Assembly (NCBI GenBank): GCA_018665815.1
Contig: JABJBP010000021.1
Location: 1 to 64,000, forward strand
Direction of reading: 5' to 3'
From: Rhodospirillaceae bacterium
GTDB taxonomy: Bacteria; Pseudomonadota; Alphaproteobacteria; Rhodospirillales; Casp-alpha2
Length of the DNA: 64,000 nt
The notes beneath the pieces are model-generated. The model was given only the letters and a program-made list of their open reading frames with translations, did no database searches and was not told the DNA's origin. The translations under genes and the position numbers were made by a program. Each line of letters begins with the position of its first letter. Within the stretch, counting starts at the first letter, position 1. Positions 8,753 through 16,924 of this stretch are shown piece by piece.

Positions 8753-9916
8753 TCAGACCGCCAGCTTGACGGTGCCGGGCTGGAAGCGCGGCAGGACCTC
8801 TTCATTGAAGAGCTGGATCGAACGCATGACCTTGTCATGCGGGACACCCGGAAAATTCGACCACAGCAACAATGTCTCCAGGCCCAATTCGTCGCGCAGT
8901 TCCTCGATCCGCTCGGCGATGTAATCCGGCGTGCCGAACAACAGGTTCCTGGGATGCAGCCAGTCGTAGCTCAGCAAGTCCAGCTTGCCGGGCGTTTCCG
9001 GCAGTTCCTCGCCCGGGTCCATGTGATTGCCGAGCCCACGGAAATGACAGACCCAGCGGAGATAACTGAGGATCCCTTCGCCGCCGTCGATCTTTGCGTC
9101 TTCCATGGTTTCCGCACAGAACATGTCACGGACCAATGCGACGCCTTCGCCCAGCGGCACGTCCTTGCCCTGTGCTTCCGATGCCTTTTCACGGTACATC
9201 TCAAACCGCCATTTCAGCGACTCCACTGTCGGAATCCACATCATCGCGCCGAGCCCGTTTTCGGCCGCCCATTGGATCGAGCCGGGCCCGTCGACGACCT
9301 GCCAAAGCGGCGGGTGGGGTTGCTGCAGCGGCCGGGGTACGATGGCGAGTTTTTCCAGCTCGTTGGTTTCCATGTTCATGAAAATTGCCGACTTCGGGCT
9401 TTCCGCATGGTTCCAGGTAAAGCCCGGTTCCGGATAGGTGAAAAATTCGCCGTCATGATCAACGAATTCCTGGCTCCAAGATTTTTTGAGGAACGCCATG
9501 GTTTGTTCGAACAAGCGGAAGTTCTGCGCCTGGTCATTCAAATCTGCGTCCTTGTTCAAGTGGATGGCTTCGCGGCCGTAAATACCGCGCCCGACACCAA
9601 CCTCGATTCGGCCATTCGACATGTGATCAAGCATGGCGATGTCTTCGGCCAAGCGTACCGGGTTCCAATAGGTGACGATGTTCGCCGCCTGACCGATCCT
9701 GAGCGTCGTCGTGCGCGCTGCGATATCGGCGCTCATCATGATCGGGTTCGGGCAGACCTCATAGCCTTCGTGGCCGAAGTGGTGCTCGGTGAACCAGATG
9801 GATTCCCAACCGGCGTCCTCGACGCAGGTCGCGATCTTGCGGGTTTCATCAAGGATTTGCGTGAAGGGCTTTTTCAGGCCCAGATTGGCGGTATTGGAGA
9901 AATATCCGAAACGCAT
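8753..9916 (-). CDS. LLM class flavin-dependent oxidoreductase (luciferase-like monooxygenase)
   Basis: 387 residues from the ATG at 9914-9916, which has GGGAGAC just upstream; an in-frame upstream start would add 13 residues with no ribosome binding site. The luciferase-like TIM-barrel family uses reduced flavin to oxidise varied organic substrates. Visible markers are MRFGYFSN at the first strand, DAGWESIWFTEHHF, TTTLRIGQAANIVTYWNPVRLAEDIAML-type sequence and RIEVGVGRGIYGREA. It is co-directional with the alpha/beta hydrolase 2 bases downstream. No dedicated flavin reductase is nearby, so reduced flavin would come from elsewhere. Confidence 0.85.
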   Translation of the reverse strand: MRFGYFSNTANLGLKKPFTQILDETRKIATCVEDAGWESIWFTEHHFGHEGYEVCPNPIMMSADIAARTTTLRIGQAANIVTYWNPVRLAEDIAMLDHMSNGRIEVGVGRGIYGREAIHLNKDADLNDQAQNFRLFEQTMAFLKKSWSQEFVDHDGEFFTYPEPGFTWNHAESPKSAIFMNMETNELEKLAIVPRPLQQPHPPLWQVVDGPGSIQWAAENGLGAMMWIPTVESLKWRFEMYREKASEAQGKDVPLGEGVALVRDMFCAETMEDAKIDGGEGILSYLRWVCHFRGLGNHMDPGEELPETPGKLDLLSYDWLHPRNLLFGTPDYIAERIEELRDELGLETLLLWSNFPGVPHDKVMRSIQLFNEEVLPRFQPGTVKLAV

Positions 9917-10065
9917 GGTGCGTCTCCCTCGTTTTGTTACAACAAGGACACACACCGTTTAGGCTCACTGCCGTCGGACTTGAGCGGCCAGCCGGAGAGA
10001 CTAGTTAACGCCGTTTAATCACATAACGGTTTTCCGATGCAAGGGGAAACGTGTGCGAGCGCCAA

Positions 10066-10488
10066 TCACATGTCTTCCAAATCCCAGCGCAGTTTCCATT
10101 CACCGTCCATGCATTTACCGGGCAAATGCGAGGACGCGGGGATGAGACGCGGTTTGGGGCCGCGTCCGGCAATTTCCAAAATCATCTTGCGGCGAATGGC
10201 GCGGGCGAAATCCTTAAACCCGTTGGCGACGACGATGAACGCCCCCGCGCCACCGATCACGCATTCGCGGTAATAACGATCCAGATTGGCAATCGGCACC
10301 GTACCATAGCGGCTGGGTCGGCCGTTGATGATCGGCAGACCGTTGATGGTGATCCGCTTGGCCAAGGTGCGGGCCCACACCCCCAGCACCGGGGCGCCGT
10401 TGTTGTTGGCACCATCGCCGGATATATCGATGACCCGACGCCGGCCTTGAAAGGGGCTGGCCGACAACACCAGCGCACCGAATTCCAT
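10066..10488 (-). CDS. DUF1194 protein, C-terminal part of an interrupted gene
   Basis: 140 residues from the internal ATG at 10486-10488. It contains the DUF1194 core GRRRVIDISGDGANNNGAPV, then ITINGLPIINGRPS, LDRYYRECVIGGAGAFIVV and ARAIRRKMILEIAGR. It is in the same frame as the fragment that ends at a TAG (10522-10524), with only 11 sense codons between; these read KVEFWTSISGA, which fits the family's continuous sequence. So this is the second half of one von Willebrand A-like protein and not an independent gene. On its own it would lack the metal site and signal peptide. Confidence 0.65.
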   Translation of the reverse strand: MEFGALVLSASPFQGRRRVIDISGDGANNNGAPVLGVWARTLAKRITINGLPIINGRPSRYGTVPIANLDRYYRECVIGGAGAFIVVANGFKDFARAIRRKMILEIAGRGPKPRLIPASSHLPGKCMDGEWKLRWDLEDM

Positions 10489-10521
10489 GGCGCCTGAGAT
10501 TGATGTCCAAAACTCGACCTT

Positions 10522-10863
10522 CTAGGGCAGACTTGCCAGCTCATTGGCGAAACGTTTGGCGCTGGCAGCGTCATGGATCATCGCCCAATCGACCAACAAT
10601 CGTTGATAATGATCGCCGGCCCACTCAAAATAAGCCAGTCCAATGCGGCCCCGCCGACCGGCCTTGATCGTTCTCACGACTTTCGGATCGGTGATCGCCT
10701 TGACGGAGCCCTGGCGCTGTAACGCCGCCTCTTCGTCGTCGATAGACCCGGATATGTCGACCGCCAGCACCAGCTCCAAATCAACCAGTTCGGCGCGCGC
10801 CGGTACCATGGCCACGAAACAAAGGCACCATCCGAGGATGCAAATTGCAGTCAAGCGTTCCAT
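10522..10863 (-). CDS. DUF1194 (VWA-like) exported protein, N-terminal part of an interrupted gene
   Basis: Starts at ATG 10861-10863 with a signal peptide (MERLTAICILGWCLCFVAM...ARA). The mature part begins VDLELVLAVDISGSIDDEE, the metal-ion-dependent adhesion site motif DxSxS of von Willebrand A folds, followed by LQRQGSVKAITDPKV and IGLAYFEWAGDHYQ, all typical of DUF1194. Translation ends at an in-frame TAG (10522-10524), after which the same frame resumes with the family's second half. The full product would be about 265 residues and periplasmic. Function of the family is not established. Confidence 0.7.
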   Translation of the reverse strand: MERLTAICILGWCLCFVAMVPARAELVDLELVLAVDISGSIDDEEAALQRQGSVKAITDPKVVRTIKAGRRGRIGLAYFEWAGDHYQRLLVDWAMIHDAASAKRFANELASLP

Positions 10864-10914
10864 ATTGTTGTATGTAAGCACCGCCGGACACGGCTCGGCA
10901 ACCGGGAGAGCACC

Positions 10915-11634
10915 GTGAGTCTCGACAATGTAAAGGTTTTGCTGTTCGACACCTTCGGCACGTTAGCCGACTGGCGCGGCTCGGTGACGCGCCGCGGCGA
11001 ACGGCTGGCGGCTGAAAAAAGCATCGACGGCGTCGATTGGGATGCCTTCGCCCGCGCCTGGCGGGCCGGGTATGCGCCGGGCATGGCGAAGGTCAAATCA
11101 GGGGAACGCTCGTGGACACCCATCGACGTCATCCACCGCGAGCGGCTTGATGAAATCGCCATTGATTTCGGCATCGCCGATGCCCTGAACGAGGCAGACC
11201 GCCAAGCCATGAACTTGTGGTGGCATCAATTGGACCCGTGGCCGGATACCGTACCGGGCCTGACCCGGCTAAAAACCAAATTCCTGATCAGCCCGCTTTC
11301 CAATGGCACGCTGGTCCTGCTGTCAGCCATGGCAAAACGTGCCGGCATGCCGTGGGATTTCATATTGTCGTCGGAAACCTTCAAATCCTACAAGCGCGAG
11401 CCGGCGGTGTATCTTGGCGCCATTGAATTGCTTGGCCTGGAACCGGCCGAGATCATGATGACGGCGGCCCATAATGACGATCTTGAAGCGGCCCGCTCGC
11501 ACGGTATGCGGACGGCGTACATCAACCGACCCTATGAATACGGCGCTGATCAAACCAAAGATATTCAGGCCGATGAAAAATGGGACATCATCGGCGAAAC
11601 CACCGAAGATATTGCAACAGCGCTTGGTGTTTAA
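10915..11634 (+). CDS. Type II haloacid dehalogenase-like hydrolase (HAD superfamily)
   Basis: 239 residues from a GTG at 10915 preceded by GGGAG. HAD motifs are in place: nucleophile D12 in LLFDTFGT, motif II SPLSNGT, the motif III lysine in FKSYKREPA and motif IV AAHNDDLEAA. The spacing and the GMRTAYINRP stretch place it with the (S)-2-haloacid dehalogenase group, which hydrolyses C-halogen bonds of short 2-haloacids; many members have other or unknown substrates. A paralogue lies at 51593. The VOC gene follows after 23 bases. Cytoplasmic, no signal peptide. Confidence 0.85.
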   Translation: MSLDNVKVLLFDTFGTLADWRGSVTRRGERLAAEKSIDGVDWDAFARAWRAGYAPGMAKVKSGERSWTPIDVIHRERLDEIAIDFGIADALNEADRQAMNLWWHQLDPWPDTVPGLTRLKTKFLISPLSNGTLVLLSAMAKRAGMPWDFILSSETFKSYKREPAVYLGAIELLGLEPAEIMMTAAHNDDLEAARSHGMRTAYINRPYEYGADQTKDIQADEKWDIIGETTEDIATALGV

Positions 11635-11657
11635 GCGTCAGTGCATGGGGAAAGCCA

Positions 11658-12122
11658 ATGATCAACGACAGCATTAATGACAACATGGCACCGGGCGACA
11701 ACGCAGCACCGGGGCCGCTCAATGTCACCGGACTGGATCACGTGGTTCTTCGAATACGTGACCGAGATGCCATGCTGACGTTCTATACCGACGTCCTCGG
11801 ATGTCCGATTGAGCGGTCTCTTGAAGAGTTGGGGTTATTCCAGCTTCGTGCCGGACGGTCACTGATCGACCTCATCGACGTTGCCGGCAGTCTGGCCAGG
11901 CCCGACGGCGATGTGCCAGATGAGACCAGCCGCAACATGGATCATTTGTGCCTGCGGGTTGATCCTTGGGATGAAGCAGCTATCCGTACCCATTTGGCGG
12001 TCAACGGTGTCACCGCGGGGAAAACAGAATCCCGCTACGGCGCCGAAGGCGCCGGACCGTCGATCTATCTTAGTGATCCGGAAGGCAACGTGGTTGAATT
12101 AAAGGGGCCGGCGACTGATTAA
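11658..12122 (+). CDS. VOC (glyoxalase/dioxygenase fold) family protein
   Basis: 154 residues from ATG 11658, preceded by GGGGAAAG. One vicinal-oxygen-chelate domain: VTGLDHVVLRIRDRDAMLTFYTDVLGC at the start, metal-ligand-type positions in MDHLCLRVD and SIYLSDPEGNVVELKGP at the end. The family includes lyases, dioxygenases and resistance proteins that use a divalent metal; which reaction applies is not visible. The first about 25 residues are low-complexity and may be flexible. It probably shares a transcript with the HAD hydrolase before it. Confidence 0.8.
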   Translation: MINDSINDNMAPGDNAAPGPLNVTGLDHVVLRIRDRDAMLTFYTDVLGCPIERSLEELGLFQLRAGRSLIDLIDVAGSLARPDGDVPDETSRNMDHLCLRVDPWDEAAIRTHLAVNGVTAGKTESRYGAEGAGPSIYLSDPEGNVVELKGPATD

Positions 12123-12184
12123 ATCAAAAGCGGCATGATCATCCGAAGACCGCCAACCGTCTGCGCCGCATCGATGGCAGCGGC

Positions 12185-12550
12185 CTAAAGCAAACCGCCT
12201 TCGCCGTTGTCGAATTCACCACCGTCTTCACCGAACAGGCCTTCGACATAGGATAGTTCTTTCCGCAATCCGCGCCGTTCACGCAGTTTCGTCTGGGCGC
12301 CTTCGGGGAAGTCGGTGAACAAAATCACCTTTTTCTCCATCAAGACCTCGATCAAATCCTCCAACACACGTGCCAGGGCCAAATCCGACTGGACCCATTC
12401 ATCAGAAAGAACATTGCCGGCTTGCGGCAGATTGCGGCGGATAAATTCGACCAACGCCGGGTCTGCGGGATCGACTTCTTCGGTGCCCTCGACGAATTCC
12501 TCATAGACCGCGAGGATGGTTCCTTCGGCATCACGATGAACGTAGGGCAT
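12185..12550 (-). CDS. Conserved small acidic protein, alphaproteobacterial
   Basis: 121 residues, acidic. The central part DLALARVLEDLIEVLMEKKVILFTDFPEGAQTKL is a predicted helical hairpin conserved in alphaproteobacterial proteins that databases often label 'tryptophan synthase beta-like'; it has no PLP-enzyme motif, so that label should not be read as function. The N-terminus is MPYVHRDAEGTILAVYEE and the C-terminus is Glu/Gly-rich. It converges on the VOC gene with 62 bases between. No function can be assigned. Confidence 0.65.
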   Translation of the reverse strand: MPYVHRDAEGTILAVYEEFVEGTEEVDPADPALVEFIRRNLPQAGNVLSDEWVQSDLALARVLEDLIEVLMEKKVILFTDFPEGAQTKLRERRGLRKELSYVEGLFGEDGGEFDNGEGGLL

Positions 12551-12718
12551 AAGCGGGTCTCCGTTGGTGCTGTCCTGACCATGCGAGTTTAAACCAGCCT
12601 GGGCGGCGGCGTAAGGGGGTTGCCGATCTAATCAACGACCCAATCTACGTCCGGTCTTAGCCATTCATTCACCTTTTCCAGCTAGCGTGTCACCAGACAC
12701 AATTCGGAGCACAGCATC

Positions 12719-13144
12719 ATGAAACACTTGATGGCCAACGCCATGCTGAGCCTAGCGGCGCTGACACTATCGGCCTTTCCAAGCCATGCCGAAGATGCAA
12801 GCAAAGCCGCACCCGTCTGGTTTTCCGCCATCGACCGGAATACCGATGGCATCATCACCTTGAAGGAAATGCATGACGCCCGCTATCAACGGTTCGCCTT
12901 TGTCGATGCGGACCGCGATGGTCTCCTCAGCCCCACAGAATTGAAAAAAGATCGACCATGGCTGCGGCGGTTCGGCTGGTTCGACGCGAACCGCGATGGC
13001 CGCATCTCCATTCATGAATTCGAAGCCAAGGGACAAACCCGTTTTGTCATGCTTGATGTCAACGGCGACGGGCGGGTCAGCCTGACGGAAGCATTGCGCG
13101 TCACCAAAGCTCAACGGCGGTCCCCAAGCGGCACGGCCGGTTGA
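12719..13144 (+). CDS. Exported EF-hand calcium-binding protein
   Basis: 141 residues. A signal peptide (MKHLMANAMLSLAALTLSAFPSHA) is followed by four canonical EF-hand loops: DRNTDGIITLKE, DADRDGLLSPTE, DANRDGRISIHE and DVNGDGRVSLTE. Each has the Asp, Asx and Gly ligand spacing and a terminal Glu. This predicts binding of up to four calcium ions in the periplasm or outside the cell. The stop overlaps the probable TTG start of the following carboxypeptidase, suggesting coupled translation. The role is unknown; calcium buffering or a calcium-dependent structural function are both plausible. Confidence 0.82.
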   Translation: MKHLMANAMLSLAALTLSAFPSHAEDASKAAPVWFSAIDRNTDGIITLKEMHDARYQRFAFVDADRDGLLSPTELKKDRPWLRRFGWFDANRDGRISIHEFEAKGQTRFVMLDVNGDGRVSLTEALRVTKAQRRSPSGTAG

Positions 13145-14751
13145 CGTTTCAGTTCAACATCGAGCCAATTGACGGACGTCGTTTCCGGCACCGTTCCGGA
13201 TATCATCAACGCCGCCCAACGGTCAGCCCGCCTGGCAAACACATTTTCAAGGCAAAGTCCGCGCTCACCGTATTTGTGATCGGGTTACTGACCACCAGCG
13301 GCTGCGCGCTGCAAAATAGTTCGCCGGACCCATCCGGGACGGAAACCACGTCACATACAGAACTCAATGTGCTGGCTGATGTGTCATCGCGGCACGGCGT
13401 CCTTGGTGCCCGCATCGGGTATCAAGTCGTCGATCTGGATTCCGGCGACATACTCACCGAACGCGCGCCCAACGATCTGTTCATTCCCGCCTCCACCGTC
13501 AAGCTACCAACCGCAGTCCGCGCACTCAGCGTGCTTGGCGCCGATTATCGCTTCACCACCAGCGTATTTGCCTCAGGCAAGGTAAAAGACGGCGTTCTGA
13601 ATGGTGATCTCTGGCTAAAGGGCGGTGGCGACCCGCTGCTGACAATCCACGATCTTATCGCCCTAGCACAACAACTTCAGGATCGGGGGTTAACAAAAAT
13701 CACCGGTCGATTTGCCTACGACCAATCGGCATTGGCGGACCACACGGAAATCAATCCAGATCAGCCGGAAGCCGCGGCTTACAATCCCGGCCTGTCGGCA
13801 TTGAGCATGGATTTCAACCGCGTCACCGCCCATTGGCGGCGGCGTGGTGATGGGACGTTTAACACCTACCTGTCGCCTGCGGATGGAATGCCGCCCATCG
13901 GGCGTGCAACAAACGACCCTGGGCCAGGCCAGGCTTTCATTCAAACAAAGGATGGCCCCGCCGATCAATGGTTGATGGCGCCTGGGCGACTGCCGACGGA
14001 GTCCGGTGCAGAGAATTTGCCGGTCAAAAACCCCGCCAAGCGGACCGCTTCCGTGTTTAGAACGCTGGCGCTTCGCCTGGGGCTTTCCTTGCCGGCGCCA
14101 GTCGCGGCGCCTCTGAGCGACATCGCGCGCCCCGTAGCCGCCGTGCACAGCGCCCCGTTGATCGAAATCTTGCGGCCGGCGTTGTTTTTCTCCAACAACA
14201 TGGTCAGTGAGTTGATCGGGCTACAGACGACACGCCGCCAACTTGGCCGGACCGTGGGTTTGGCGGAATCGGCAACCCACCAGCTGACCTGGCTGCGCAG
14301 CCAGGTCTCGGGACCTGATTGGTCCCGGGCACATTTGCCCAATCATTCCGGCCTGTCGGCCAGCGCGCGGCTGGCGCCGGCACATCTAGTCGGTGTCATC
14401 CGTCACGCCTGGCGGCGGCGTTACGGGGGCTGGCCATTGATTGCACTATTACCTGCTGGCGGCTGGCAGAACTCCTTAGCCGGGCGATTTACGGACCCCA
14501 GAACAACCGGCGCGGTTTGGGCGAAAAGCGGCACCATGCATTATGCAAAAGGCCTGGCCGGGATCCTCTTCACCCGTTCGGGGCGGCGCGCCGCGTTCGC
14601 GCTTCTCACCACGGACTATAAACGGCGTCAACGCTTCGACTCGGACCCGTCACGTCTGTCACCTCGGCATCAACACCATGCGAAATCATGGAGCACCCGC
14701 GCCGGTCAATTCGAGGAAGAGATGATCCAGGCGTGGATCAACACGCTGTGA
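13141..14751 (+). CDS. dacB: D-alanyl-D-alanine carboxypeptidase/endopeptidase, PBP4 (DacB/S13) family
   Basis: A class C penicillin-binding protein that trims peptidoglycan stem peptides in the periplasm. The three active-site motifs are visible with numbering from TTG 13141: S118-TVK121 in PASTVKLPTA, S351-N-N353 in FFSNNMVSELIG, and K462-SGT in WAKSGTMHYAKGLAG. A lipobox-like LLTTSGC near residue 58 suggests an outer- or inner-membrane lipoprotein. No ATG exists before the signal sequence; TTG 13141, overlapping the EF-hand stop by four bases, is the best of the available starts and the first about 35 residues may be untranslated. The family is usually about 450-500 residues. Confidence 0.85.
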   Translation: MTFQFNIEPIDGRRFRHRSGYHQRRPTVSPPGKHIFKAKSALTVFVIGLLTTSGCALQNSSPDPSGTETTSHTELNVLADVSSRHGVLGARIGYQVVDLDSGDILTERAPNDLFIPASTVKLPTAVRALSVLGADYRFTTSVFASGKVKDGVLNGDLWLKGGGDPLLTIHDLIALAQQLQDRGLTKITGRFAYDQSALADHTEINPDQPEAAAYNPGLSALSMDFNRVTAHWRRRGDGTFNTYLSPADGMPPIGRATNDPGPGQAFIQTKDGPADQWLMAPGRLPTESGAENLPVKNPAKRTASVFRTLALRLGLSLPAPVAAPLSDIARPVAAVHSAPLIEILRPALFFSNNMVSELIGLQTTRRQLGRTVGLAESATHQLTWLRSQVSGPDWSRAHLPNHSGLSASARLAPAHLVGVIRHAWRRRYGGWPLIALLPAGGWQNSLAGRFTDPRTTGAVWAKSGTMHYAKGLAGILFTRSGRRAAFALLTTDYKRRQRFDSDPSRLSPRHQHHAKSWSTRAGQFEEEMIQAWINTL

Positions 14752-14768
14752 CGTGCTAAGAGCCGACG

Positions 14769-15635
14769 ATGATTATTTGCAGTTACAATATTCAGTACGG
14801 CACCGGCAAGGACGGTAAAATCGATCTTGCACGCATCGCTCAAGAGATCGGTGACGCCGACATCGTGGCGCTTCAGGAAGTCGAGCGATTTTTTTCCACT
14901 ACCGGCCTGATCGATCAGGCGGCTGAACTTGGCGCCCTGTTTCCGAAACACTTCTGGGTTTATGGCGGCGGCGTCAATTTAGATGCCAGTCTGGTCGCTG
15001 ATGATGGCACGGTGACAAACCGCCGGCGCCAGTTCGGCAATATGCTGCTGTCGAAATCGCCGATCCTTTCAAGCCGCAATCATTTGTTACCGAAGTTCGG
15101 CCTTGTTGATCAATTGGCCTTGCAGCGCTCGGCCCTGGAAGGCGTCATCAAGACGGAATTGCTGGGCGATATCCGCGTTCATTCTGTGCATCTCGGCCAC
15201 GCCTCGGCACTTGAGCGACGGGTTCAGATCGGCACGCTAAACAGAATTTTACGCGAATCACCCGGCCAAGGTGGTGGCGTCTCGGGCCGCCAGGCAGCCA
15301 AACATTGGACCGCCGACGGCCCCCTCATCGACATGCCGCGCGCCGCCATGTTCTTAGGCGATTTCAATCTGACCCCTCAAGATTCGGAATACGAATTGCT
15401 GGCCGGTCCCTCCGATCCGAAGTACGGACGCATCGTCCGCATGGACGGTCTTGCCGACGTCTGGACAACCTGCGGCAACGATGAAAACGCCGGGCCGACC
15501 TGCGGCTCCGAAAATGGACCCGTCCGCATCGACTACGGCTTCATGACGCCCGACCTAGCCGGTCAGGCTAAACGCATGTGGGTCGACACAGACGCTCAAG
15601 GCTCGGATCACCAGCCGATATTTATTGAGTTTTAA
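14769..15635 (+). CDS. Endonuclease/exonuclease/phosphatase (EEP) family protein
   Basis: 288 residues, cytoplasmic by lack of a signal peptide. Metal-dependent phosphodiesterase fold with its conserved blocks: ICSYNIQYGTG, DIVALQEVERFF, FLGDFNLTPQDSEY, PVRIDYGFM and the terminal QGSDHQPIFIEF with the catalytic Asp-His. Members cleave nucleic acids, inositol phosphates or sphingomyelin; nothing decides the substrate here. It lies 17 bases downstream of the PBP4 gene and ends 22 bases before the large inverted repeat. Confidence 0.85.
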   Translation: MIICSYNIQYGTGKDGKIDLARIAQEIGDADIVALQEVERFFSTTGLIDQAAELGALFPKHFWVYGGGVNLDASLVADDGTVTNRRRQFGNMLLSKSPILSSRNHLLPKFGLVDQLALQRSALEGVIKTELLGDIRVHSVHLGHASALERRVQIGTLNRILRESPGQGGGVSGRQAAKHWTADGPLIDMPRAAMFLGDFNLTPQDSEYELLAGPSDPKYGRIVRMDGLADVWTTCGNDENAGPTCGSENGPVRIDYGFMTPDLAGQAKRMWVDTDAQGSDHQPIFIEF

Positions 15636-15657
15636 ATAGGGGTGGTGGTTATTTGAA

Positions 15658-15964
15658 CTCCTCTTTTTTGAGCCCCTCTTTTTTGCCTCCCTCAGGCGCC
15701 GGGCGGTCACTCCGTTCCCTTGGCTCTCGCGCTTTCGCGCGGCGCGCCGTCACGCTTGCCTCCGAGCAAAGCTCGTCGGTTTCATAGCCAAACAACAATA
15801 GTTCAGTTGCCAGATATTCGTCGGTTGGATGTGCGTGTTACCGACGGGCGTTAGCCCGGAGGCAAGCGCAACACACGCCGGGCCTAATGGCCCGTAAGCC
15901 AAGGGAACGGAGTGACCGCCCGGCGCCTGAGGGAGGCAAAAAAGCGGGGCATAAAAAAGAGGAG
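15658..15964. repeat. 307-bp REPIN-like inverted repeat between convergent genes
   Basis: Two long arms in opposite orientation. The core arms, 15678-15725 and 15897-15944, are perfect 48-base reverse complements. Outside them, 15658-15677 pairs with 15945-15964 with three mismatches; both parts carry T6/A6 tracts. Inside, each arm has two small hairpins: GCGC-TTTC-GCGC and CGAGC-AAA-GCTCG on the left, CGGGCC-ATTA-GGCCCG and CGGGC-TAAC-GCCCG on the right, separated by the shared CGCTTGCCTCCG/CGGAGGCAAGCG block. Stems differ in sequence but stay paired. It fills the gap between the 3' ends of the EEP gene and flgG, so bidirectional termination is possible too. No ORF is present. Confidence 0.85.
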
Positions 15965-15971
15965 CTATTAA

Positions 15972-16748
15972 TTAACGTCGCGTCGCCATCATTTGATCCG
16001 CCGTTGTCAGTACTTTGGCATTCATGGAATACGCCCGCTCGGCCTTGATCAGCGCGGAGATTTCTTCGATGGCGTTAACGTTGGAGCTTTCAACGAAGCC
16101 CTGCATCACGGCACCGGAACCGCCGGCACCCGGGTTGACCTGATTAGCCGCCCCCGAGCGATCGGTCGCCAGGAATAAATTATTGCCGACAGCGTCCAGG
16201 CCACCCGGATTGGCGAACAAGGCCAACTGCACAGTGCCCGCGTTGACCGGCGTATCGGTGCCGGCGATTTTCGCCTGCACGGTCCCGCCAACACTAATCG
16301 TCACATCGGTCGTGTTTGGTGGAATGATGATGCCCGGCTGAATGATGAAACCATCATGTGAGACCAGCTGAGCATTTTCGTTCACTTGGAAACTGCCGTC
16401 GCGCGTATAGCCGATCTCGCCGTTCGGCAACTGCACCTGGAAAAAACCCTCACCCTGAATGGCCATGTCAAATTTGTTACCGGTTTGCTTGGCGGTGCCT
16501 GCTTCGTTGACCCTGTAAACGGCCGCCATTTTGACACCAAGCCCTGAATGCACACCACCGGGCACCAGATCACCCGATTTCGATGACACGCTATTGGCGC
16601 GCGGATTGAATTTGTAAATTAGGTCGTTGAATTCGGTGCGGCGTTTTTGGTAGCCGCTGGTGTTCATGTTGGCGAGGTTATTGGCGACCACCTCGGTGCG
16701 CCGTTGCTGGGCCATCATGCCTGATGCGGCAATTGATAACGCTTTCAT
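15972..16748 (-). CDS. flgG: Flagellar basal-body rod protein FlgG (distal rod)
   Basis: 258 residues from ATG 16746-16748; an upstream in-frame start adds 9 residues without support. FlgG builds the distal rod of the flagellum. The rod-family N-terminus ALSIAASGMMAQQRRTEVV and NNLANMNTSGYQKRR, the central MAIQGEGFFQVQLPNGEIGYTRDGSF, and the C-terminal VESSNVNAIEEISALIKAERAYSMNAK are diagnostic; length and C-terminus favour FlgG over FlgF. It stands alone: no other flagellar gene is in the window. A sigma-54 type promoter at 16829-16844 reads into it. Confidence 0.92.
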   Translation of the reverse strand: MKALSIAASGMMAQQRRTEVVANNLANMNTSGYQKRRTEFNDLIYKFNPRANSVSSKSGDLVPGGVHSGLGVKMAAVYRVNEAGTAKQTGNKFDMAIQGEGFFQVQLPNGEIGYTRDGSFQVNENAQLVSHDGFIIQPGIIIPPNTTDVTISVGGTVQAKIAGTDTPVNAGTVQLALFANPGGLDAVGNNLFLATDRSGAANQVNPGAGGSGAVMQGFVESSNVNAIEEISALIKAERAYSMNAKVLTTADQMMATRR

Positions 16749-16828
16749 GTTTCTGTTCCACTTTTCCCGTTCCAATACCCAAACCGAACCGGTGTTTTCA
16801 CCGTGCGCAATTTGGTTTCTTCTTTCAT

Positions 16829-16844
16829 TGCAGAAGCCGTGCCA
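16829..16844 (-). promoter_or_regulatory. Predicted sigma-54 (RpoN) promoter for flgG
   Basis: On the minus strand TGGCACGGCTTCTGCA has the GG-N10-GC spacing of the -24/-12 promoter class and matches TGGCAC at the -24 box. It lies about 70 bases upstream of the flgG start. RpoN control of rod and hook genes is established in alphaproteobacteria such as Caulobacter. An enhancer site for the activator was not identified. Confidence 0.65.
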
Positions 16845-16924
16845 AGTTTTAATTTATATATTTCAATTGATTAGCATTGAAACTGTGTGAAATCCTGACC
16901 GATTTGCCGAAAACCCGGCAGGTT

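Noticed and set aside
8663-10018. A 451-codon open frame on the plus strand
   Set aside because: It is antisense to the flavin monooxygenase and part of the hydrolase; its protein has no domain-like pattern and the opposite strand encodes a clear family member.
12185-12550. Tryptophan synthase beta subunit
   Set aside because: The protein has 121 residues and no PLP-binding motif; the database-style label for this family is misleading.
15972-16748. FlgF instead of FlgG
   Set aside because: Length, the MAIQGEGFFQV block and the C-terminal SSNVNAIEEI segment fit FlgG better.
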